64,000 nucleotides of DNA from the NCBI GenBank assembly GCA_009760855.2, contig WPIO01000184.1, positions 442,259 to 506,258 on the forward strand, in the 5' to 3' direction. Source of the DNA: Cristatella mucedo (lineage: Eukaryota > Bryozoa > Phylactolaemata > Cristatellidae). Position numbers and translations under genes: made by a program. Shown in pieces: positions 58,037 through 64,000 of the stretch; position 1 is the first letter of the stretch; each line of letters begins with the position of its first letter. The notes under the pieces are model-generated. The model did not search any database. It saw only the letters and a program-made list of their open reading frames with translations, and was not told where the DNA came from.

Positions 58037-60684
58037 CGGATGTGATGGCTAGCTGTAGAGGCAGTCTTCTGAATGAAGCTTTTGAAATTGATGCAGCTGT
58101 CCAACCCGACACCTAGATTACGAGCACGTGGTGAAAATCGCACAATAGCATCACCTATTAGAACAGCAAAGCCTTTTAATCCAGCCACACTCTTAGGGTG
58201 TCCTATGAGCAGCAGTTCGGTTTTATCGTCGTTTAATTTCAGGAAGTTTTCCGACATCCAGGATCGAATATCGGCAAGGCAAGCATTCAGTTTCTCAGTT
58301 GCTGCAGCAGATTCCGACGGTTTAAATGACAAATACAACTGAGTATCGTCAGCATAGAAGTGATATCCTATTCCATGGGCCTTAATCACTTTTCCCAGAG
58401 GTTGTGTATAAATGGAGAACAGCAAGGGACCAAGTACAGACCCTTGAGGGACTCCACAGGTGACCCTTCTCATGTCTGAGACCTGACCCCCACACGACAC
58501 GGATTGAACACGATCAGACAAGTATGATTTAAACCACGCCAGTGCTTCGTCTGCCAGACCGATCGTTGTTCTCAGTCGTTCAAGCAGAACTTCGTGATCA
58601 ATGGCGTCGAAGGCAGCAGACAGATCTAGCAGAGCAAGGGCAGTGACATTCCCGTCGTCGTTGCCACGTAGAATGTCTTTGTTAACACGGAGGAGAGTAG
58701 TTTCGGTAGAGTGCTGCCTCTTGAAACCTGATTGAAATGTTTCTGACATTCCATTATTTTCAATATGTTCAGCTAGCTGCTTAGCAACAATTTTTTCGAA
58801 AATCTTTGATAAGAATGGAAGAAGGGAAACTGGACGATAGTTTCCTAGGACCTCTGTGTCTATTCCAGGCTTTTTAAGAATAGGTCTAACGATTGCCGAT
58901 TTGAAGGACTTGGGGACGATCCGTTTTCCCAAAGAAGACTTAAAAATCTTGGTTATGGCAGGGCTAAGTTGGTCTGCAAGTGAAGACCACAGAGATGAAG
59001 GTATAGGGTCTTCAGGAGACGATCTCTTTTTGCTAGACCTTTTTAAGGCAGCCACATCACAGGCAGAAACATCAGAGAATCTTTTAAGAAAGGTCAAAGG
59101 TTGAGGAAAGGCGATTGCTTTAGTCGGAGGGGGCTTAATGGAGGCACGAATGTGCACAATTTTTTCAGTAAAGAAGGCTGAAAACTTTTCAGCTGAGCCC
59201 TTAATATCTGGGGAGTCAGACCTGACAGCATTGGCCAGTAAATGGTTTACTGTCTTATAAGTCTGTTTAGAGTCCGACTGGCAGGAATTCAGTTTTCTAA
59301 TGAAAAAAGAAGCCCTGGCTCTTTTAAGCTTTCGTGTGTAAACACGAAGGAAGTCTTTAAAATTGACTAGGTCTGCATCAGACCCCGATTTCTTGTAACG
59401 ACGTTCCAGCCTGGGCTTAACACGGCGCATCTTAAGGAGTTTTTTCGTAAATTGAAAGCAATCTCGACGACTTTGAACACGGATAGAGCGAACGGGAGCA
59501 TGCTTGTCAAGAGCACTCCCGAGTGTCATGTTCATCGCATCTGTGAGGGTATCGAGGCTGCCGGTCGAGTCTGAATGCAGATCAAGAAGACCTGTATCAC
59601 AAACAGATTTCAAAAACTTGTCCACGTCAATGCTTTGTAAGTTACGTCGTTTGGCAAATTCGACATTGCCCTGTACGTACGAGGGAGCAGGAACAGTAAA
59701 CGAGACCGAACAATGATCTGAGAGCGTCAGTGGGCACACCACAAAGTCAGTGGGGAGGACATCCTTAGTGATCACGAGATCTAGAATGTGGCCACCGACG
59801 TGGGTGCTATGATTAACGTGTTGGGCCAAACCAAGATTCTCCAGACAGTCAAGAAATGAGCGGACCTGGCTGTTGCTAGGGTTGTCAACGTGAATATTGA
59901 AGTCTCCTACAATCAGCAACGGCCTGTCACACACAAATATTTTAGCGAGGAACTCTGAAAACTCCTCTATAAACAAGTTTAGACAGCCAGAAGGAGGCCG
60001 GTATATCACAACGGTAAGAGGCATTGTCTTTGATGAAGACCTGATAGCAACAGATTCAAACGATGACCCATGCGAGAAACTGCACATTTTATAGCCAAAC
60101 GATTCGCGAACAACAATTGCAACTCCGCCACCAACCTTGTCAGAACGCATGGACTGATAGAATGAGAACCCGGGTGGAGTGGTCTCGGAAATACAGCTAC
60201 TGGAACAAGGCGTAATCCAGGTTTCGGTAAGCAGAAATGTATCTAGCTTCTCCTGGACCACCTGATCGCGGATAAGTAACCCCTTGGTTTTTAGCGAGCG
60301 GACATTTAGTAGGCGGAATTTAAGAGGCTGTCCAACAACTGGGCGACGGCGATAAAGTGGCTTGCATTTTCTACCGTTTTCGTCCGGCCCGGCGGACGCT
60401 GGCTCTTCGAATTTGAATTGGACCTTGGTAACGGCCGTCGGACGACGTTTCACAACGTGCTGGGCTACGGTGGGTGGGCTACTACCGCAACAAGTATTAT
60501 TCAGTGCTTTAAACTTACGAGTCGTAGGTTTGATACCCGAGCTGTTGATAGGGCGAACGCAGGATGCAGGTAGGTTCTCACTGACACGCCGGAGAAGGCC
60601 CGCCGGTAGGTATCGACTAATGGCGACATCGCATCTTTTGCTAAGCAGGTCCTGTTTTGTGTAGCATATCTGAGGACAGCTCAT
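58015..60684 (-). CDS. LINE B ORF2: endonuclease and reverse transcriptase
   Basis: Open frame of 889 residues. Apurinic-type endonuclease (about 123-333): LNVRSL (125-131), TETW (153-156), GGGVAIVVRE (185-194), YRPPSG (228-233), GDFNIHVDNP (260-269), HILDLVITK (299-307), LSDHCSV (321-327). RT: NYRPVSLLPFLSK (615-627), FQSGFKRQHSTETTLL (650-665), LDLSAAFDAIDH (687-698), [13 protein letters not shown] (744-756), HFYADD (775-780), LNDDKTELLLIG (817-828). The last few residues before the stop come from the inserted LINE A, so the C-terminal part is cut off here and continues at 57,730. The EN and RT active-site motifs visible are intact, so the source element was recently active. The start near 60,684 is the first Met of the frame and may not be the native start. 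Confidence 0.92.
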   Translation of the reverse strand: MSCPQICYTKQDLLSKRCDVAISRYLPAGLLRRVSENLPASCVRPINSSGIKPTTRKFKALNNTCCGSSPPTVAQHVVKRRPTAVTKVQFKFEEPASAGPDENGRKCKPLYRRRPVVGQPLKFRLLNVRSLKTKGLLIRDQVVQEKLDTFLLTETWITPCSSSCISETTPPGFSFYQSMRSDKVGGGVAIVVRESFGYKMCSFSHGSSFESVAIRSSSKTMPLTVVIYRPPSGCLNLFIEEFSEFLAKIFVCDRPLLIVGDFNIHVDNPSNSQVRSFLDCLENLGLAQHVNHSTHVGGHILDLVITKDVLPTDFVVCPLTLSDHCSVSFTVPAPSYVQGNVEFAKRRNLQSIDVDKFLKSVCDTGLLDLHSDSTGSLDTLTDAMNMTLGSALDKHAPVRSIRVQSRRDCFQFTKKLLKMRRVKPRLERRYKKSGSDADLVNFKDFLRVYTRKLKRARASFFIRKLNSCQSDSKQTYKTVNHLLANAVRSDSPDIKGSAEKFSAFFTEKIVHIRASIKPPPTKAIAFPQPLTFLKRFSDVSACDVAALKRSSKKRSSPEDPIPSSLWSSLADQLSPAITKIFKSSLGKRIVPKSFKSAIVRPILKKPGIDTEVLGNYRPVSLLPFLSKIFEKIVAKQLAEHIENNGMSETFQSGFKRQHSTETTLLRVNKDILRGNDDGNVTALALLDLSAAFDAIDHEVLLERLRTTIGLADEALAWFKSYLSDRVQSVSCGGQVSDMRRVTCGVPQGSVLGPLLFSIYTQPLGKVIKAHGIGYHFYADDTQLYLSFKPSESAAATEKLNACLADIRSWMSENFLKLNDDKTELLLIGHPKSVAGLKGFAVLIGDAIVRFSPRARNLGVGLDSCINFKSFIQKTASTASHHIRSHLKET

Positions 60685-60800
60685 AAATAGTCACAGTGAA
60701 GATAGCAGCGGAATACCCGAAGGTATTACGGAGAAATCAAGTAAAGGTCCACACCCCGCTAGGAGTCGCCCGAGGCCGCTCTTTAGCGCGGGGAGGAATG

Positions 60801-61081
60801 ATCCGAGTAACATTTCCTATCAAGAAGCCAAAATCTGTAAATGTAACGAGTTATGGTTACGAATTTATCCAGTTGCCAAGAGGCATCAGTATATATGCCC
60901 CCTTAATGGTTTCTCAGTGTCCAGTGCCCCAAATTCCGTCTGAGCAGTAAGTTACAGACATAACCATGTTGTTTGCTAGCCAATGAATGAAAACATATTT
61001 ATTCGCATTCGACATCAATTTATAGAGGGTTTCAACAGCTCCCAGTTCAGATGTGCACTAACAGCAGGCCAAGTGCGGTCA
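60801..61081. other. Spacer, possibly LINE B 5' sequence
   Basis: No recognised gene. The border between LINE B 5' sequence and flank is not clear here. Confidence 0.35.
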
Positions 61082-61217
61082 AAGCCTGGTCTAGCGGTTG
61101 AGGTGCTCGCCCCAACCAAGGTCTGACTGAGGTCGTGGGCTCGAGCCCCGAGGCATATGTGAAGCGCCTGAATAGTGATTAAGTTCTCTTGGGGCGCTAT
61201 ATAAATGAATTATATTT
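61082..61217 (+). mobile_element. SINE-1 copy
   Basis: GGTCTAGCGGTTGAGGTGC, GTCGTGGGCTCGAGCCCC, GAGGCATATGTGAAGCGCC, stem-loop GATTAAGTTCTCTTGGGGC, ATAAATGAATTATAT end. A clean copy with exact box B-like sequence. Confidence 0.92.
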
Positions 61218-61249
61218 TTAATTATATTATATAAAGCTATAGCTGCTGC

Positions 61250-61685
61250 ATGTATCTCCGTCTGTAACTCCACACAGTCATAAAGACGATGTGGGCGTTA
61301 CGCAGGAGAGTTTTGTATAGCGCACTCACAGCCTAAGCTGCTTTCGGTATGCATTCGGTAGCCAACAGACTTCGTCTCGCACAACAAAGAGAAAGTAGGA
61401 AGCATAGCAGAGTCAGGAGAGCAGTTGAGGTAGTAAGTAGCATGGAAGTAGCAGCACAGGACCTCTGAAAAGAATGAGCCATAGTCAGCAGTTGGAGAGT
61501 AGATGTCGTTGCGTAAGAATTGTGGAAGCGAGTTCCGAAGTCTAGGACCTGCAGAGCTAAAGCTTCTGTCGCCAACGGGCTTTAAGCGGAGGAATGGAAC
61601 AGCTAATTTATTGTCCACACAGGACCTGAGGGCGCGAATAGGCTGAAACTGATGCAGCAGTTCATCTAGGAACAAAGGAGCCAAG
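61250..61685 (-). mobile_element. LINE B fragment split by the virus-like element
   Basis: 3' block (TCCGTCTGTAACTCCACACAG) and ORF2 C-terminal codons (61,298-61,684: LDELLHQFQPIRALRSC, FLRLKPVGDRSFSSAGPRLRN). Similarity ends sharply after GGAGCCAAG at 61,685, where intact copies continue into CCGTGGCGGGCC. The break is inside the coding region and coincides with the composition change. Confidence 0.85.
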
Positions 61686-61926
61686 AGTAGTAGTGTTTTG
61701 AACGTTATAGAGCCTAGGGCTCAGCCTCGACCCTCAATCTCGCACAGCTCGATCGAGTGTCTTCGTCTGAGACCACTAGTCTCCATAACTTTCAAAACCC
61801 AACTACTCGCTCGATACTAGACTCGCTGTCGCTCGGCATAGTGTTTTCGCCTACTTCGTTGTTTATCCCATCGCACTCTAATATAATAAAATTTGATTTA
61901 AATACATTATTTTATATTTATAGTAA

Positions 61927-62586
61927 ATGTCTTTTTCTTACATTTCTAGAACATTGTTCAGAAGAAAAGGCGAGAAACCAAGTGCGTGGAGAGATAGAGT
62001 TAGAACAATATTCAGAAAATATTCTATAGGAAATATTTATATTCCTAATAAAATTAAAGATTTTAGAGTATTTGTTAAAAATTATACTTCATTAAAAGAT
62101 GGTGGATGCTTGTTTGATAAAGTTTATAGAGTTTTTAGTTTTGATTGTCTTATGCATGCAGTTGTTTTAAAAGCTCGAGAGATTAGGAGTAAAGTAGTAT
62201 ATGAGCACATTAGAAACTGTAGAAATAAAAGAAGCTCTGAAATTAAAAAAATGAATTGGGCTGCTAGATACAGGGAAATTTTAGCGATTAATTTGAAGCT
62301 GTTAAATGGTAAGTATGGCAGCTGCAAACATGCCAGATACTCTAATCCTTTCATTTCCGACGGAATTGTTTACGGAAAATTTAATGATGATTATTGTTCT
62401 TGCGATAATGATACAGAATCTTGGAAAACTGAATATGATTATGAAGAAGAACTTAAAGAACTTGGCGTTCCTACAATTAAAGTTAGTGATTATGATGAAG
62501 AACAAAGTAGCAGTGGAAGTTGCGATTGCATGTTTCCAAGGTGTAGCCACAAACTACCATTTATTTCAAGAAGACCTTGGAAATAA
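61927..62586 (+). CDS. Unknown 219-aa protein of the virus-like element
   Basis: Not recognised. The N-terminus is basic (SRTLFRRKGEKPSAWRDRVR); the middle has many K and R (RNCRNKRSSEIKKMNWAAR); the C-terminal third is acidic (about 150-200, with YDYEEELKELG and DYDEEQ). It has several Cys, including CKHAR, CSCDND and CDCMFPRCSH near the end, which might bind metal. There is no signal peptide or clear membrane segment. The preceding TTTATAGTAA is AT-rich. The gene is followed after 39 bp by the next ORF on the same strand, an arrangement typical of compact viral or Polinton-like genomes. Candidates such as a structural or regulatory protein are open; I assign none. Confidence 0.6.
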   Translation: MSFSYISRTLFRRKGEKPSAWRDRVRTIFRKYSIGNIYIPNKIKDFRVFVKNYTSLKDGGCLFDKVYRVFSFDCLMHAVVLKAREIRSKVVYEHIRNCRNKRSSEIKKMNWAARYREILAINLKLLNGKYGSCKHARYSNPFISDGIVYGKFNDDYCSCDNDTESWKTEYDYEEELKELGVPTIKVSDYDEEQSSSGSCDCMFPRCSHKLPFISRRPWK

Positions 62587-62625
62587 AATTCCAAGAATTG
62601 AAAAAATTTAAATAATTATAGGAAA

Positions 62626-63024
62626 ATGGCAGATTTAAGAAAAAAGTTTGCTCTTCAAAGATATGATGAAGTAGTTGCATATTACGTTAAAGTTAGATCA
62701 TGCCTAACTAAGTTAACAAGATTAAGATATATAATTAAAATTGTAAATATACTAGTAGCTTTAGGAGTTACAGTTTCTACAACACATGTTCACACTCATC
62801 CTGAAATAACTAATGCAGTTTCAGATTTCTCAGCACTAACAGCTATGCTAATGGCAGTTGATGGTGTTTTAGTTGAAATAGATAAAAGAAAAAGATTTAC
62901 TCTTGATTCTAACACACAGTTCATTTCAAAAATAACAGATGCTTTATCTGATGAAGTTGTTACAAAAGAAGAGTTTGATAATCTTATAGAACGACGTTCA
63001 CAAATAGAAATTAGTCCTGTTTAA
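62626..63024 (+). CDS. Unknown 132-aa protein with one hydrophobic segment
   Basis: Not recognised. The N-terminus is Lys/Arg-rich and amphipathic (MADLRKKFALQRYDEVVAYY). A hydrophobic stretch at about 41-52 (IIKIVNILVALG) is followed by a THVHTHPEI His-rich turn and a second moderately hydrophobic helix (SALTAMLMAVDGVLVEI). The last third is polar. A membrane or capsid-associated role is conceivable but not shown. The 3' end overlaps the convergent integrase 3' end by about 14 bp (63,011-63,024). Confidence 0.6.
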   Translation: MADLRKKFALQRYDEVVAYYVKVRSCLTKLTRLRYIIKIVNILVALGVTVSTTHVHTHPEITNAVSDFSALTAMLMAVDGVLVEIDKRKRFTLDSNTQFISKITDALSDEVVTKEEFDNLIERRSQIEISPV

Positions 63025-63884
63025 TCACTTGCAACTCCTCTTTAACGAAACCCCTTTTAACATCATTTACGAAATATCTAACCGGTTCTTTTTTCAATAC
63101 CATTATTCTAAAAATAGTATGTTTAGTTAAACTCCATATCGGATCTGTAGCTCTTCTTCTTTTTTCATCTTCTCCTTCACCAGGTTCTAGTAAATATAGT
63201 TGTTCCAAGTTCTAATAATTTTTCTTGCTCTCCAACTTTTCTATGATATTTTGGTATACTCAGTTTTACTGATTCTTTTTTTATTGTCTTTACAGGTTCT
63301 TCACCAATTGATCTTGTAACACTATTATTTAGATAATCAATAATCTTTGGTAAATTATAAATCCATTCTTTATTTCTAGTGTAATCTCCATTATTAATGT
63401 TTTCTAATTCTTTTTCATATTGCGCAATAAACGCTCTTTCTGCTGCAGTTCTATTCATTCTCTCAACAAGTGCAACACTCTTTTTACTACTAGCTTCTAT
63501 AACTTGTGTCTCATTTCTTTTCATTTCTTTCATGAATTATCCTTTTAATTCACTTCCAGGATCTACTGTTATCTTCTTTGGCCACTTCAATAAACTCTTT
63601 GTGTAAATATCTGTTATAGCTTGTGTTACTTCTTTAGAAGACTTTGTTTTAAGTGGTCTCGAGTCTTTATATCTGCTAGCAACATCAATAACACTCAAAG
63701 CATATTTGTATCCAGAATCATTAGGCATATACAAAATGTCTGCTTGATGACTGTCATTAGGTTTAGCTGTATCAAAGAAACCTTTTGGAATTACTTTCGG
63801 TCTTGGCTTGAATATCTGACTTATATCAGACTCTGGATTAAATTTCCCTTCTTTTTTTCTTTCATTTAGACTTAAAAATGACAT
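63011..63884 (-). pseudogene. rve-type DDE integrase, broken (Polinton-like)
   Basis: Would insert the element into host DNA. First part 63,884-63,537 (115 codons): catalytic Asp in HQADILYMPND (about 49), YALSVIDVASRY, second Asp in ITVDPGSE (about 108). One in-frame TAA follows (63,537-63,539). The same frame then continues (63,536-63,177) with the catalytic Glu in VALVERMNR, about 32 residues after the second Asp. A one-base frame change near 63,200 moves the reading into 63,208-63,011, where YLLEPGEGED, RRRATDPIWS and GFVKEEL form a chromodomain-like C-terminus usual in Polinton integrases. The N-terminal zinc domain (HHCC) is not seen before the first Met at 63,884. Breaks could be real decay or sequencing errors in AT-rich DNA. 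It lies convergent to the 132-aa ORF. Confidence 0.75.
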
Positions 63885-63893
63885 TCTATAGAA

Positions 63894-64000
63894 ATGGAAA
63901 TATTTTTTGAAAGCTGTTCGACAACATTTAGCGAAATTGAATACTTAGAGTCAGGTCATCCAGTTTGCAAAAAGGTTAAACGAAGGCCAAAGTTAAAGTA
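63894..64000 (+). CDS. Start of a further ORF, cut by the window end
   Basis: ATG at 63,894 opens a frame of 35 codons to the window edge without a stop (MEIFFESCSTTFSEIEYLES and a Lys/Arg-rich end). It starts nine bases after the integrase start on the other strand, i.e. divergent. Base composition agrees with the surrounding AT-rich ORFs. Identity unknown. Confidence 0.4.
   Translation, partial: MEIFFESCSTTFSEIEYLESGHPVCKKVKRRPKLK

Larger units (their letters stand above)
57003..60800 (-). mobile_element. Near-complete LINE B (L2-like), interrupted by a LINE A tail
   Basis: Youngest and most complete non-LTR element in the window. 3' (AATGT/ACATT)n tail at 57,003-57,022, 3' block, ORF2 C-terminal part (to 57,730), then a 304-bp LINE A insertion (57,733-58,036), then the rest of ORF2 including RT and endonuclease to 60,684. 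The 5' border is uncertain (about 60,750-60,960). No ORF1 is recognised, so the copy may be 5'-truncated. The copy at 25.9-26.9 kb shows the uninterrupted sequence across the insertion point. Confidence 0.88.
61686..64000 (+). mobile_element. Left end of a Maverick/Polinton-like DNA element (to window end)
   Basis: Begins at AGTAGTAGTG immediately after the interrupted LINE B. Polintons typically start with AG and make 6-bp target duplications (family knowledge); here the flank is GCCAAG. After about 240 bp of mixed composition, the DNA becomes strongly AT-rich and gene-dense: two plus-strand ORFs, a convergent DDE integrase, and a further plus ORF at the edge. The integrase C-terminus has an RRRATDPIWS motif and a GFVKEEL end, as in Polinton-type integrases. 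DNA polymerase B, capsid, ATPase and protease genes are not in the window, so assignment to this class rests on the integrase, composition and gene density. Confidence 0.65.

Overview
This window looks like a metazoan (probably invertebrate) nuclear genome rich in transposable elements. It has L2/CR1-type LINEs, two tRNA-derived SINE families, simple repeats and C2H2 zinc-finger genes, long stretches without genes, and putative splice sites. There are no bacterial-type operons, rRNA genes or CRISPR arrays. I cannot name the species from the sequence alone. 'LINE A' and 'LINE B' and 'SINE-1' and 'SINE-2' are working names used only here.

LINE A is an L2-like family whose 3' end carries a short stem-loop and an (ATT)n tail. 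More than twenty copies or fragments lie on both strands. LINE B is a second L2-like family with an (ACATT)n tail. It has one nearly complete copy at 57.0-60.7 kb with intact endonuclease and reverse-transcriptase motifs. SINE-1 ends in the same stem-loop as LINE A, so LINE A probably mobilises it. SINE-2 has a clear tRNA-like box B and a different tail.

Layout: 0.4-6 kb holds LINE A copies, including one inserted into an older one with a 6-bp target duplication. An old LINE B lies at 6.2-9.4 kb. A LINE A at 11.2-14.15 kb is itself split by a small LTR element at 12.0-13.7 kb. Large parts of 2.1-20.35 kb reappear in the same order and orientation at 23.8-39.4 kb, which is an old direct segmental duplication. 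The old LINE B and a very old LINE A piece are present in both copies, while most SINEs and younger LINEs are in only one. Between the copies lies an apparently intact six-finger C2H2 gene (22.3-23.2 kb). A 580-bp pyrimidine tract at 39.8-40.4 kb lies upstream of a candidate phase-0 exon at 40.97-41.27 kb. An old LINE A at 42.8-48.0 kb carries four later insertions. A decayed zinc-finger gene at 53.85-55.73 kb (minus strand) is split by a LINE A fragment.

From about 61,686 to the end of the window the composition changes sharply: AT-rich, with tightly packed ORFs. This is probably the left end of a Maverick/Polinton-type (virus-like) element inserted into a LINE B copy. It carries two ORFs of unknown function, a convergent DDE integrase that is broken by one in-frame stop and one frameshift, and the start of a further ORF running off the window. 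This is the most unusual part of the window.
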